Positions 1-13,685 are shown, counted from the stretch's first letter. The stretch: DNA of 64,000 bases from JACVRW01 sp963825345 (GCA_963825345.1 CAWGSQ010000006.1:1-64000); one strand, 5' to 3'. The notes: a model not told the origin generated them from the sequence alone. A program made the numbers and translations.

Positions 1-865
1 ATCCCCGCAAGGCCGGGCGCGTCCTGGCCGGGGTCGGGCTCGAGCGTGAGCGTCACGTCGCGGCGGCGCGCCCGTGCGTGGCCGCGAATGGAGCCGTTGG
101 CCGGCATCAGCGAGCCCATGTCCCAGCCGAGCCGCGAGGCGAGCCAGCCGAAGAAGAGGATGCCGCCGCCCCCGAGTCCGGGCGGTGGCGGACCTTGACG
201 GAGTCGATGTGCCAGAACTCGTCGCGCCAGCGCGGCGGGTCGAAGGTGGAGGCCACCCGCTCGCGCCAGGGCGTCGTACGCAGCCAGGCGAGGTCGACCA
301 CGTACGCATGGGCGCAGAGCTCCTCCGCGCGCCTCAGCGCGCTCGCGGGGTCGGGCTCGTTCACGGAGTCGATCAGCACCACCTGAGAGATGTGAAGGAG
401 TGCATCCAGGGCCTCCGGGTGCCCGTGCGGCGCCCAGGCGACCGTCGGAAGGTCGGTCACGACGAGCGGATCGACGATCGTGTCGAGCTTGGGCAGGTGC
501 TTCGGGCCGACCTCGAGGATCACGCGCTCGCGCGTGAGCACCGGGGAGTCCGGCTGGCGCTCCCCCTCGACCGTCAGGACGACGGAGGCGTCGATCGTGG
601 TGCGGCCCGGGTCGACGTCGCAGAGGATCGTGCGCGAGGCGTGGTAGCGCCCCACCTGCTCGAGCCGGTTCATGATCTCGCCGCGCCACTCGCGGTCCAC
701 CACCACCACGAGGTTGAGCACCCGCGCGGGCGAGTGCCCCTGGTCGCGCGCGTACTGCTTCGTCAGCAGATCCCGCAGCGCGTCGTCGATCGCGCTCGGC
801 GTCGTGTCCTGCTCGGACCAGACGGCGCCCTCGTCGGGAACCTCTGGCACCACCTTCGCTGCCAT
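1..865 (-). CDS. opcA: OpcA, glucose-6-phosphate dehydrogenase assembly protein (partial, frameshifted)
   Basis: Accessory factor of glucose-6-phosphate dehydrogenase in cyanobacteria and actinobacteria. The start (ATG at 865) lies two bases past the zwf stop, so the two are coupled. The protein runs through a VVDREWRGE segment and a VLTVEGERQ segment into the family's C-terminal half. Near position 190 the frame breaks: the family-typical GWLASRLGWDMG is found in another frame, and restoring one C in a CCC run near 190 rejoins them. The C-terminus leaves the window at base 1. The frameshift is most likely a sequence error. The assignment rests on similarity to the OpcA family and on its place directly after zwf. 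Confidence 0.85.
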
Positions 866-867
866 CG

Positions 868-2377
868 CTAGATGGCCCGCCAGCGGTGGCCGGGAGCGAG
901 GATGTCGTCGGCCTCCTGGGGACCGGGCGAGCCGGCGGGGTAGGTGGCGAGCGGCTCCTCGCCCTTCTCCCACGACTCCAGGATCGGATCGATGATCCGC
1001 CACTGCGCCTCCACCTCGTCGTTGCGGGTGAAGAGCGTCGCGTCGCCGCGCATGGCGTCCATGATCAGCCGCTCGTACGCCTCGGCGACTGCGACAGGAA
1101 CGAGGTGCCGTAGAGGAACTCCATGTTCACCGGCCGGATGCGCATGCGGCTCCCGGGATCTTGGCGCCGAGCGAGATCGACACGCCCTCGTTCGGCTGCA
1201 TCGCAAGGATGATCTGGTTCGGCTGCACTCCCACGGAGCCGTCGGCCTGGAACGCCAGGTGCGGCACCGGCTTCAGGGTCACCGCGATCTCCGTGACCTT
1301 GCGCGTGAGCCGCTTGCCGGTGCGGAGGTAGATCGGCACACCCGCCCAGCGCCAGTTGTCGACCTCCAGCCGCAGCGCCACGTAGGTCTCGGTCTGCGAG
1401 TCGTCCGGCACGTCCCGCTCGTCGAGATAGCCGGGCGCCTCCTTCCCCTCGGCCATGCCGGCCGTGTACTGGGCGCGCATCACGGCGTCGTCGGACGGCG
1501 GCTCGACGGCGTGCAGGACCTTCACCTTCTCGTCGCGCACCTCGTCTGCCTCGAAGGTCACGGGAGGCTCCATGCAGAGCAGGGTCAGGAGCTGGAGCAT
1601 GTGGTTCTGGACCAGGTCGCGCAGCGCGCCCGCCTCGTCGTAGTAACCCGCGCGCCGCCCGATGCCGAGGTCCTCCGCCGCTGTGATCTGCACGTAGTCG
1701 ATGAAGTTGCGGTTCCAGATCGGCTCGAACATGCCGTTCGCGAAGCGAAACGCGAGCATGTTCTGGACCGTCTCCTTGCCCAGGTAGTGGTCGATCCGGA
1801 AGACCTGGGACTCGTCGAGGACCGAGAGCACCTCGTGGTTCAGCTTGAGCGCCTCGTCGAGGCGCGTGCCGAACGGCTTCTCGATCACCACACGGACCTC
1901 GGACTCGGGGTGCTTGTGCAGCCCGTGGTCGCCGAGCTTCTTCACGATCAGCGCGAAGAACGTCGGGGCGGTCGAGAGATAGAAGATGCGGTTGAACGCG
2001 ATCCCGGCCTCCTCGTCGAACTGGCCGAGCTCGTCCTTCAGCCGCTCGAACACGTCGTCGACGTCGAAGGTTCCCGCCACGTAGCGCACGTGCTCGAGCA
2101 GCTTCTCGAGCACCTGCTCGTCCGGCGGCCGCCGCGAGTGCTCCTGGATCGACTCCCTGGCCACCTTGCGGTACTCGTCGTCCGACATCTCCGAGCGCGA
2201 GACCGCGATCAGGTTGAAGCCCTCCGGGAGCGCTCCCTCGTGCGCGAGGTTGTAGATCGCCGGCAGGAGCTTGCGCTGCGCCAGGTCCCCGGTCCCGCCG
2301 AAGATCACGAGCGTGGTCGGATGGACGGGCAGCCGCTCGAGTCCCTCGACGAGCGGGTTCTCCTCCACCACCGCCAT
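868..2377 (-). CDS. zwf: Glucose-6-phosphate 1-dehydrogenase (two frameshifts)
   Basis: Catalyses NADP-linked oxidation of glucose 6-phosphate to 6-phosphogluconolactone, the entry step of the oxidative pentose phosphate pathway. The N-terminus has the nucleotide-binding VIFGGTGDLAQRKL (about residues 23-36). The substrate site RIDHYLGKE and VIEKPFGTRLDEA are intact, and IYLRTGKRL follows. Near 1156 and near 1095 the frame shifts; adding one G to a GGG run and one C to a CC run restores MEFLYGTSF and SPEAYERLIMDAMRGD, joining the expected C-terminus that ends at 868. Total length about 500 residues is normal for the family. It lies 4 bases after gnd and 2 bases before opcA. Confidence 0.93.
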
Positions 2378-2381
2378 CCGC

Positions 2382-3336
2382 CTACTCCGCCTGCGGCTGC
2401 TTCTGCGCCGCGGCGTCGGCAGCGACCACCGCGTGGCCGCCGAACTGGTTGCGCAGCGCGGCGTTCACCTTCGCTGCGAATGCGTTCTGGCCGCGCGACG
2501 AGAAGCGCTCGTAGAGCGACGCCGTGATCACCGGAGTCGGGATGCGCCGGTCGATGGCATCCTCGATCGTCCAGCGGCCCTCGCCCGAGTCCTCGACGTA
2601 GGGAGCGATGTCCGCGAGCTCGTTGCCCTCCTGCTCGAACGCGTTAGCCGCCAGCTCGCACAGCCACGAGCGCACCACCGAGCCCTGCATCCAGAGGTGG
2701 GCGATCTTCGCCTTGTCGAGGTCGTACTCGCGACCCGTCGAAGAGGGAGAAGCCCTCGGCGTAGGCCTGCATCATCCCGTACTCGACGCCGTTGTGGACC
2801 ATCTTCACGTAGTGGCCGGCGCCGGTGGGCCCGAAGTGGCCCCAGCCGGGCCCGTGCTCCTCGGTGGAGGGCGGGGCGAGCACGTCGAGGATCGGGCTGA
2901 GCCGCTCCACGGCCTCGTCGTCGCCGCCGACCATCATGCAGTAGCCCACGCTGATCCCCCAGACGCCGCCGCTCGTGCCCACGTCCACGTAGTGGATCCC
3001 GCTCGGCCGCAGCTGCTCCTGGCGGAGCTTGTCGTCGGTCCAGCGCGAGTTGCCGCCGTCGACGATCGTGTCGCCCTCGTCGAGCAGCTCGCCGAGCTTG
3101 TCGACGGTGTCCTGCGTCGGATCGCCGGCCGGAACCATGATCCAGACCGTGCGCGGCGGCTCGAGCCGCGTCACGAGGTCCTCGAGCGAGCCCACGCCGG
3201 TGGCGCCATGGCCCTCGGCCTCGCCCACAGCATCCTCGTCGAAGTCGAACACCACGCACTCGTGCTCCGAGTCGCGCTGGATGCGGTGAACCATGTTCCC
3301 GCCCATCTTGCCGAGACCCACGAACCCGAGCTGCAT
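2382..3336 (-). CDS. gnd: 6-phosphogluconate dehydrogenase, decarboxylating (short type, frameshifted)
   Basis: Oxidatively decarboxylates 6-phosphogluconate to ribulose 5-phosphate. The N-terminal Rossmann motif GFVGLGKMGGNM, the substrate motif DGGNSRW, the DVGTSGGVWG segment and the catalytic KMVHNGVEYGMMQ are all visible. About 317 residues, so it is the short single-C-terminal-unit form rather than the ~470-residue enteric form. A single extra G near 2735 breaks the frame after AEGFSLFDG; removing it restores a continuous read into the MQGSVVRSWLCELAANAF segment. Its ATG at 3336 shares one base with the stop of the upstream tal-pgi gene (TGATG). Confidence 0.92.
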
Positions 3337-6024
3337 CAGATCAACCTCCTCACGGCCTCCGGGCCATCGATCTCGATCCTGGCGACCCCCAGCCCGTGAG
3401 CCCGGAGCGTCTGCATGTCACCGAGCGCCTGCGCGTTCTTCAGGTGCTCGAACGAATAGCCGGCCTCGGGAATCTCGATGTCCTCGCCGGCCGGCTGGTA
3501 GAGCTGGATGAAGAGGCCGTTCAGCGGGCCCGCCCTTGTGGTACTGGCCCGTGGAGTGCAGATACCTCGGGCCGTACCCGAACGTGGTCGTGCACTTCGT
3601 GCGCTCGCGCAGGGCCACCCGCAGCTCGGTCACGGCCGCGTCCATCTCCTCCGAGGGCGGAGCGAACGCCGTGATCGCGATGTAGTTGGGCGGCGCCGCT
3701 CCCGAGAGCAGCTCGTCGAGCGAACCGGAGTCCACCTCGGGCAGCCCCTCCTCGAGGATGCGCGCAGTGTTGTCCTTCGCCTCCTGCACGTTCGGCTGGT
3801 CGAACGGGTTGATCCCGAGCGCCCAGCCGGCCACGGCTGTGGCGAACTCGGCGAAGAAGAAGATCCGCCCGAGGTCGGCGGCGCCGCCGGTCACTGACAG
3901 CGTCGCGGTGGGGTGCCCGGCGCGGCCGAGCGCCTCGATCTGCGCATCCATCTCCTCGTCCGGCTCGTCCTCGTTGCGCAGGTAGGCGAACACGCGGTCG
4001 TCGCCGTAGGCCTCCGGCGCCGCGAGCGGCTCGTCCGCCACGGGCAGGATTCCCTTGCCGTGCTTGCCGGTGGACTCGGCCACGAGCTGCTCGATCCAGA
4101 GGCCGAAGCTCGAGATCGGCTTCGACACGGCATATGTGAGCTTGTCGCGGCCGTGCTGGGCCAGCTCGCCCATCACGCAGCCGAGCCACAGCCCCGAGTT
4201 CGACTCCGCGTCGAGCTGCGAGCAGTTCTGCTCGGCCACCTGCGCCCGCTGGAGCATGGCCTCGACGTTCACTCCGGCACACGCCGCCGGCACCAGGCCG
4301 AAGTACGAGAGCACGGAGTAGCGGCCACCGATGTCCGGATCGTTCTCGAACACGCGCCGGAAGCCGCGCTCGCGCGCCAGCTCCACGAGCGGGCTGCCCG
4401 GGTCGGTCACGGCGCAGAAGCGCGAGCCGTCGCCGCCGCTGCGCTCGTAGAAGTAGCGCATGTGCGAGAGCGTCTCGACCGTGCCGCCCGACTTCGACGA
4501 GACGATGAAGAGGGTCTTGTCGAGGTCCACAGCCTGCTCGGTGTCGCGCACCGCGCCGGGGTCGGTCGAGTCGAGCACGTGCAGGCGCATGCCGTCGGGC
4601 ACGTCGCCGTACGAGCGCCGGATCACCTCGGGGCCGAGGCTCGATCCGCCCATCCCGAGGAGCACGGCGTGCTCCAGGCCGTCGGCCCTCGCCGCGTCCA
4701 CGAACTCGCGAAGGTCGGCGGCGTGCTCGAGCATCTTCTCGCTGATCGTGAGCCAGCCGAGCCGGTTGCCGATCTCGGGCACGCCCGGGCCGCCCCAGAG
4801 CGACTCGTCGTGTGACCAGATCCGCTTCGCCACGTTCTCGCGCTCCGCCGCCTGCACGCGCTCGATCACCGGCGGCTCGAGGTCGTCGGGGATCGCGGAC
4901 TTGATCGTCTTCGGCCGGCCCGTGACGATGCCCTCGCGCGCCAGCTCGATCCCGCCGATCAGCGCGTCGAAGGGGTCCACGAACTTCTCGATGCCCTCGC
5001 GCAGCAGCGTCTTCGTCACGTCACCCATGTCGATGCCCGCGGCCTCGAGGCGCTCGAGATCGGCGGCCGGGTCCTGGTCGGCCGTGGCGCCGCTCACCTC
5101 GAGCTCCTCGGCGCAGGCGAGCAGGGTCGGCATCGGCATCGTGTTCACGGTGTCCGGCGCCACGAGCGAGTCCACGTACTTGGTCTCCGGGTAGTGCGGG
5201 TCCTTCACGCCCGTGGAGGCCCACAGCGGCCGCTGCACCATCGCACCGGCATCGCGGAGCGCCGCGAAGGGCTCGCCGCGGAACAGCTCCTTGAAGCGCT
5301 GGTATGCCGCTCGGGCGTTCGCCACGGCCGCGATTCCGCGCAGCTCTTCCTGGCCGGACGCGGCGAGGCGCTTGTCCACCTCCGTGTCCACCCGCGACAC
5401 GAAGAAGCTGGCCACGGAGTGCACGTCGAGCGACTCGCCGGCCTCGAGGCGGCGCTCCATACCGCGGATGAATGCCTCGGCGATCGCCGTGTACGACTCC
5501 ACGGAGAACAGCAGCGTCACGTTCACGTTGATCCCGGCGGCGATGGCCTCCTCGATGGCGGGCACGCCCGCCTCGGTGCCCGGGATCTTGATCATCAGGT
5601 TCGGGCGCTCCACGCGCTCCCAGTACTCGCGCGCCTGCTTCAGCGTGGCGTCGGTGTCGTGCGCGAACGCCGGCTCCACCTCGAGCGAGACGAAGCCGTC
5701 CGCGTGGTTCGCCTCGTCCCAGACCGGGCGCAGCACGTCGCAGGCGAGCTGCACGTCCAGCATCGCGATCTCGTCGTAGATCTCGCGTGCGGACAGCCCC
5801 TTCGGCGCCAGCTCCGCGATCTGCTCGTCGTAGTCGGTCGAGCCGAGGATCGCCTTCTCGAAGATGGCCGGGTTCGACGTCACGCCGCGCAGGGACAACT
5901 CGCGTTCGAGGCGCTCGAGCTCGCCGGAGGTGATCAGGCTGCGGCGGATCTGGTCGAGCCAGACGCTCGTGCCGGCGGCCGTGAGCGCCGCGAGCCTTTC
6001 GTTCACTCCTGCGCCGACGCTCAT
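3336..6024 (-). CDS. Bifunctional transaldolase / phosphoglucose isomerase (fusion)
   Basis: Residues 1 to about 365 are a transaldolase: RGVTSNPAIFEKAI, the Schiff-base lysine in NLMIKIPGTEAG, and NVNVTLLFS. Residues about 400 to 890 are a glucose-6-phosphate isomerase: GMGGSSLGPEV, IVSSKSGGTVET and the C-terminal GPRYLHSTGQYHKGGP. Such tal-pgi fusions are known in actinobacteria and link the non-oxidative pentose phosphate branch to glycolysis. I chose ATG 6024, 13 bases after the tkt stop, because AGGAGT stands just upstream. One extra C near 3530 breaks the frame; the corrected end is ...VRRLI, with its stop overlapping gnd. About 895 residues. Confidence 0.93.
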
Positions 6025-6037
6025 CGTCTGACTCCTT

Positions 6038-8068
<2,031 letters not shown>

Positions 8069-8072
<4 letters not shown>

Positions 8073-9050
8073 TCGATTCCCTTGGTTGTGGTGACGTGCG
8101 ACTTCTCAGTATCGCGATCCGCAGCTACCTCAAGGGCGGCCAGTACGCCCGCGCCGATCACGCCGGCGTCCGCGCCGCCCTCGGCGAGCGCAATGGTCAC
8201 GCGCTGCCAGAGCGCAGGGAGTGCCCGGGATCCGGCCTCTCGAACCGCGCGGTCGAGGAACAGGTGGGAGGCGCGCGAGAGCCCGCCGCCGATGGCGAGG
8301 CGGTCGGGCTCGAAGACGTTCACGTAGGTGGCGATGCCGACGCCGAGCATGCGCGCGAAGTTCTCCATCAGGCAGCAGCGCGTCGGGGTCCCCTCGTCGG
8401 CGGCCGACACGAGCTCGCGCCCGGACACCTTGCCGTCAGGGCCGAGGCGGGCGGCGAGCGCGCTGTTCGCCTTGTCGGTCGCCAGCTCGGTGGCGTCCCG
8501 CTCGAGCGCCTGGCCCGAGCAGTACGCCTCCAGGCAGCCGTGGTTCGGGCAGTTCCCGGGGCACGGCGGCCCGTCCGGGTTGACGGTCATGTGCCCGAGC
8601 TCGGCCCCGAGTCCGTGCGCCCCGCGGAAGGTCAGGCCGTCGATCACGACCCCGCCGCCCACGCCCGGTGCCGAGCGTGAGCATCACGAGGTGGCGCGCG
8701 CCGACGATGTGCGCCTCCGCGAGCGCGGCGCAGTTGGCGTCGTTGTCCACGAACACCGGCACGCCGAAGCGGCGTCCCAGCTCCTCGCGCAGCGGCACTC
8801 CGGTGAGCGGGATGTTCACGCTGCTCTCGACGGTGCCGGTCTCGTACTCGATCTGCGACGGCACGCCCACCCCGATGGCATCCGGCTGTCCGGCGTCCTT
8901 GATCACGTCGCGAACGGCGTGCTCCATGCCGTCGAGCAGGGCGTCCGTGCTGGCAAGGACCGTCGGGTGCTCCACCGCGTGCCTCGCGGTCACCCCGTCG
9001 ACCGCCGCGACGGCGATCTTCGTACCTCCTACGTCCACTCCCAAGACCAC
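8069..9050 (-). CDS. glk: ROK-family glucokinase (frameshifted)
   Basis: Sugar kinase that likely makes glucose 6-phosphate for the zwf route. The ATP phosphate motif LGVDVGGTKIAVA sits at the N-terminus, VDNDANCAALAE carries the catalytic aspartate region, and the ROK zinc signature is present as CPGNCPNHGCLEAY. GTG at 9050 is the start, with GGAG about 13 bases upstream. One extra G near 8665 interrupts TLGTG-VGGGVV; removing it yields about 327 residues. It is the first gene of the six-gene operon. Glucose specificity is inferred from context; other ROK substrates remain possible. Confidence 0.88.
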
Positions 9051-9105
9051 GCGGGATTCCTATCTCCGGGAACGCGGCCCTGCAAGGTTCGCGGATCAGG
9101 CTTCG

Positions 9106-9209
9106 AAAGGGTCAGACCCATAGGACTGCTCCAGTCAGCGATGCCGCCGCCAGGGGTCTGACCCTTTCGCTGCTTCAGTCAGCGATGCCGCCGCCAGGGG
9201 GCTGACCCT
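9106..9209. repeat. Palindrome-rich intergenic repeat (GGGTCAGACCC family)
   Basis: AAAGGGTCAGACCC (9106-9119) is the exact inverse of GGGTCTGACCCTTT (9154-9167), giving 14-bp arms around a 34-base spacer; each arm contains an 11-bp near-palindrome. From about 9126 a ~40-bp unit is repeated directly at about 9170 (period 44 bp, two mismatches). The second unit carries a degenerate third copy of the motif (9198-9208). It fills the gap between the divergent glk operon and the LuxR-type regulator. Confidence 0.85.
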
Positions 9210-9214
9210 ACGAT

Positions 9215-12087
9215 GTGACGCGAGTGATAGGCGACGCTGGCCCGGCCGAGCTGCTCCTCGAGCGAGACCGCGAGGTCGAGTCGCTCCGATCCGTGCTTGC
9301 CGACACCGTCGGCGGCGGCGGCCGGCTCGCGCTTGTGGAGGGTCCGGCGGGGATCGGGAAGAGCCGACTGCTCGCGGAGCTGCGGAGCGCCGCACAGGAG
9401 GACGACGTGCGCGTCCTCAGCGCGCGCGGGCAGCGAGCTCGAGCGCGAGTTTCCCGTTCGGTGATCGTTCGCCAGCTCTTCGAGCCGCCGCTCACGGACG
9501 GCGAGGCGCGCGAGCGCTGGCTGGCCGGGCGCCGCCGCGCCGGCGCGCGCGATCTTCGAGGCCGACTGACTCGCAGGGCAACGGGCTGACCTCCGACGCG
9601 ACCTTCGCGGCGCTGCACGGCCTCTACTGGCTGACGGCGAACGTGGCGGCCGACGGGCCGCTGCTGCTGTCCGTGGACGACCTGCACTGGTGCGACCGCC
9701 CCTCGCTGCGCTTCCTCGCCTACCTCGTCCGCCGGCTCGAGGACATGCCCGCGCTTATCGGCGCGACGCTGCGCAGCACCGACCCGGGCACCGACCCCGC
9801 CCTGATCGCCGAGATCGAGCACGACCCGGCCACCTACGCGGTCCGCCCGGGCCCCTGAGCGGCGCCGCGGTCACCGAGCTGGTGCGGGCGCGGCTCGGCG
9901 CCGATGCCGACGAGAGCTTCTGCGCCGCCTGCGCGCGCGTGACCGGCGGGAACCCGCTGCTGCTCCGCCAGCTGCTGAGCTCGCTCGAGGCGGACGGCGT
10001 GAAGCCGGACGCCGCCCACGTGGACGTGGTGGCGGACATCGGGCCGCGCGCCGTGTCGCGCACGGTGCTGCTGCGGCTCGCGCGCCTCCCGGACGAGGCG
10101 GTGAGCGTGGCCCGCGCCGTGGCGGTGCTCGGCGAGAGCGCCGACCTGCCGGCCGTGGCGGAGCTGGCCGAGCTCGACCGAGCAGCAGGTGGCCGACGCA
10201 AGCGGGAGCGCTCGCGCGGGCCGAGATCCTGCGGCCCGATCGCCGCTCGGCTTCGTGCATCCGCTGGTGCGCGAGGCCGTCTACCAGGAGCTGTCGGCAG
10301 GGCAGCGCGAGCTCATGCACGCGCGAGCCGCGACGGTGCTGCGCGAGGCCGGGCGCCCAGCCCGACCAGGTGGCCTCGCACCTGCTCTCGATGGCGCGGC
10401 GCTCGCAGGAATGGGTCGTGGACCTGCTGGTGGAGGCGGCTGCGTCCGCCGTGCGGCGCAGCGCGCCCGACAGCGCCGTGGCCTACCTCACCCGCGCGCT
10501 CGAGGAGCCGCCGGCGCCCGAGCGGCGCGGACAGATCCTGCTCGACCTCGGCATCTCCGGCACGAACACCTACGCCCCGCTGGCGCTCGAGCACCTGCGC
10601 GAGGCCTACGAGCTGCTCGAGGATCCGCGCAAGCGCGCCATCGCGGCGTGGCTCCTGTCACGCACCCTGATCTTCGCCGGGAGCCCCGACGACGCGGCCG
10701 CGTTCGCCCAGCGCGCGATCGCCGAGCTCCCGCCGGAGCTCGAGGACGAGCGCAACGCGCTCGAGGCGGTCGAGCTGATCTCGGTCACTTCGGCGCCCAG
10801 GTGGAGGACGCATCCGAGCGGCTCGAGCGGCTGCGCCGACGAGCCGTCGGCGACGGGCCCGGAGCGAAGATGCTCGCCGGCGACAGTGGCGTTCGCGCTG
10901 GATGGTCGACGCGGGCGACGCCGAGGCGGCCTCCGAGCTGGCCCTGAGGGCGATGGAGGGCGGCACGCTGCTCGAGGCCGACAACGGCCTCTTCTGGATG
11001 GGCGCGATCCTCACGCTCGTGGTGGCCGACCGCCCGGAGACCGTCCCGCTGTGGGAGCAGACGATGGCCGAGGCGCACCGCAACGGGTCGCTGTTCTCAC
11101 GCCTGTCGGTGAGCCTGTGGGACGGCTGCCTGAAGCTCGTGCGAGGCGAGCTGGCCGAGGCGGAGGAATCCCTACTGAGCAACCTCGCGATGGCCAAGTC
11201 GTACGGGCTCAACGTCCCGCAGGCCAGCTTCCTACGCCGACGGCTTTCTCGGCGGCGTGTATCTCGAGACGGGCGACGTCGAGGCGGCGCGGCGCGCGCT
11301 CGACGGCGTGCCGATCGCCGGACGGCGACTTCTCCGACGGCACGAACTTCGCCCGCCGCGCGCTGATCGGCCTGCACATGGCCGAGGGCAACGGCGAGGC
11401 GGCGCTCAGGCCGCGCGGAGGACCTGGAGCGGCATTCGGTTCGCACCCGCAACCCGCGCTGGGTGCCGTGGCGCTCCCTGAAGGCGGCAGGCGCTCGGCG
11501 CTGCTCGGACGCCGCGAGGAGGCGATCGCGCTCGCCGAGGAGGAGGTAGCCATCGCGCGCGAATGGGGCGCTCCGAGCGGGCTCGGGCACTCGCTGCGGG
11601 TGCTCGGCGAGCTGCGCGGTCCGGACGGCCTCGAGGAGCTCGAGGAGGCGGCGACGCTGCTGGAGCGCTCGGACCAGCGCATCGAGCGCGCCCGGGCCTT
11701 CGCGGCGCTCGGCGCCGAGCTGCGGCGCGCACGGCGCCCCACGGACGCGCGCGAGCCGCTGCGTCGAGCGCTCGAGCTGGCCGAGCAGTCCGGCGCGCAC
11801 GGCCTGGCCGAGAACGTGCGCTCGGAGCTTACGCCACCGGGGCGCGGCCCGCGCACCACGGCTCTCGACGGCGTCGAGTCGCTCACGAGCGCGAGTTGCG
11901 GGTGGCAACGCTCGCGGCCGACGGCCAGACCAACCGCGACATCGCCCAGACGCTCTACGTGACGCCCAAAACGGTCGAGGTTCACCTCACCAACGCGTAC
12001 CGGAAGCTGAACATCGGCTCGCGCCGCGAGCTGCCCGCAGCGCTCGACCTCCGACGTAGGGGACGCCCCCGAAAAGTTAGGGGGTAG
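9215..12087 (+). CDS. LuxR-family large ATP-binding transcriptional regulator (LAL type, many frameshifts)
   Basis: The N-terminus has LLLERDREVESL and the Walker A motif GPAGIGKSRLLAEL; a Walker B-like LLLSVDDLHWCDRPS follows, then GNPLLLRQLL, a long helical TPR-like middle, and a C-terminal LuxR helix-turn-helix (TLAADGQTNRDIAQTLYV, then TPKTVEVHLTNAYRKLNI). About 955 residues, typical of LAL regulators. The frame changes about a dozen times between 9530 and 11890, always by one base, so no single ORF spans it. GTG at 9215 is the likely start. The inducer is unknown; targets may include the FAD oxidase gene 41 bases downstream. It could be a true pseudogene, but the error cluster it sits in makes sequencing artefact more likely. 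Confidence 0.82.
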
Positions 12088-12128
12088 GTGTAGGGGTCGC
12101 CTCGATGCGAGCGGGCCCCTGAGGGCCG

Positions 12129-13685
12129 ATGCTGCTCGCAATGCAGCGCCGGCAACTGAACCTGAGCCTCGACCTGGAGCTCCTCGACGGCGAGCTCCAT
12201 GGCCGTTGCCACGACGGAAACGGCGGCGATCACCGCTTCTCCGGCTGGCTCGGCCTCATCGGGGCCATCGACTCGCTCGTATCCGACGACGGAAGGAACC
12301 CAATGCTGATTTCCCAGAGCAGCCGCTTCGCCGAGCTCCAGTCCCGCATCGACGGCCAGGTCCTGACGGCCGGCGACGACGCGTGGGACGCGTCGCGCCA
12401 GACCTTCAACCTGACCCACGACCAGCAGCCTGCAGCCCTCGTGCGCGTGGCCAGCGCCGCGGACGTAGCCGAGACGGTCCGCTACGCGGCCAAGCACGGC
12501 CTGCGCATCGCCCCGCAGTCCACGGGTCACAACGCCGGGCCGATCGAGGGCCTCGAGGACGCGCTGCTCGTCCGCACCGACGACCTCCAGGAGGTCAGCA
12601 TCGACGTCGCCGCCCGCCGCGCCCGCGTGGGCTCGGGCGTCCGCTGGGCCGCCGTGGCCGACCGCGCCTCCGAGGCCGGGCTCGCCCCGCTCTCGGGCTC
12701 CTCGCGCGACGTGGGCATCACCGGCTACTCGCTCGGCGGCGGGATGGGCTGGCTCGCGCGCAAGCACGGCCTCCAGACCAACGCCCTCACGGCCGTCGAG
12801 CTCGTGACCGCCGACGGCGAGCTGCGCCGCATCGACCACGACAACGAGACCGACCTGTTCTGGGCGGTGCGCGGCGGCGGCGGCAACTACGGCGTCGTGA
12901 CCGCGCTCGAGTTCGAGCTGTTCCCAGCGCCGGAGATCTACGCCGGCTCGCTGTTCTTCCCGTTCGAGCGCGCGTCAGAGGTCATGCACGCCTGGCACGA
13001 CTTCGTGGCGGCCGGGCTTCCGGACGAGATCACCACGGTCGGCCGGCTCATGCAGTTCCCGCCGATCGAGGAGGTCCCGGAGATGGTCCGCGGCAAGTCG
13101 TTCGCGATCCTCCAGGCCGTCTACCTCGGCAGCGAGGCGGACGGCGCCGAGCTGCTGCGCCCGCTCACGGACCTCGGTCCGGAGATGAGCACGTTCGCGA
13201 TGGTCGAGCCGAACACGCTCGGCTACCTCGCGATGGACCCCGACCAGCCGATGCCGTACGTGGGCTCGGCGCGGCTCGTGTCCGACGTGAGCAGCGCCGG
13301 GATCGATGCGTTCGTCGGCGCCTCGGGCCCCGGCTCCGGCTCCCAGCTCGCCAACGTGGAGCTGCGCTCCCTCGGCGGCGCCCTGGCTCGCCATACCCCC
13401 GGGCACGGCGCGCGGGCCACGCTCGACGGCGACTACCTGATGTTCGCGGTCGGCGGCGTGTTCACCCCGGACGGATACGGCGAGGTGCAGCGCCAGGCCG
13501 AGGCGGTCTCGCAGGCGATGGCGCCCTGGGACGCCGGCACTAGCTACCTCAACTTCGAGGAGGGCGAGGGCGTGGACGCGCAGGTGTTCTTCGACGCCGA
13601 CAGCTGGCGTGCCCTGCGCGCCCTGCGGACCCACTGGGATCCGAAGGGCCTGTTCCTCGCCAACCACGAGATCAAGGAGTCGTAG
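12129..13685 (+). CDS. FAD-binding oxidoreductase, BBE-like, with N-terminal extension
   Basis: A PP-loop flavoprotein of the berberine bridge enzyme/6-hydroxynicotine oxidase group. APQSTGHNAG (the histidine could bind FAD covalently), the GYSLGGGMGWLARKHG loop, AVRGGGGNYGVVTALEFEL and the C-terminal YLNFEEGEG with DPKGLFLANHEI are visible. Family members usually begin near residue 59 here: an ATG at 12303 has a strong GGAAGGA upstream. The in-frame leader from 12129 is also coding by third-base bias and holds a FSGWLGLIGAIDSL segment, so the true product may be longer. Substrate unknown. It follows the LuxR regulator by 41 bases on the same strand. Confidence 0.88.
   Translation: MLLAMQRRQLNLSLDLELLDGELHGRCHDGNGGDHRFSGWLGLIGAIDSLVSDDGRNPMLISQSSRFAELQSRIDGQVLTAGDDAWDASRQTFNLTHDQQPAALVRVASAADVAETVRYAAKHGLRIAPQSTGHNAGPIEGLEDALLVRTDDLQEVSIDVAARRARVGSGVRWAAVADRASEAGLAPLSGSSRDVGITGYSLGGGMGWLARKHGLQTNALTAVELVTADGELRRIDHDNETDLFWAVRGGGGNYGVVTALEFELFPAPEIYAGSLFFPFERASEVMHAWHDFVAAGLPDEITTVGRLMQFPPIEEVPEMVRGKSFAILQAVYLGSEADGAELLRPLTDLGPEMSTFAMVEPNTLGYLAMDPDQPMPYVGSARLVSDVSSAGIDAFVGASGPGSGSQLANVELRSLGGALARHTPGHGARATLDGDYLMFAVGGVFTPDGYGEVQRQAEAVSQAMAPWDAGTSYLNFEEGEGVDAQVFFDADSWRALRALRTHWDPKGLFLANHEIKES

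Noticed and set aside
12206..13543. Large second ORF (445 residues) overlapping the FAD oxidase
   Set aside because: Arg/Pro-rich shadow frame without motifs; the oxidase frame contains all conserved residues.
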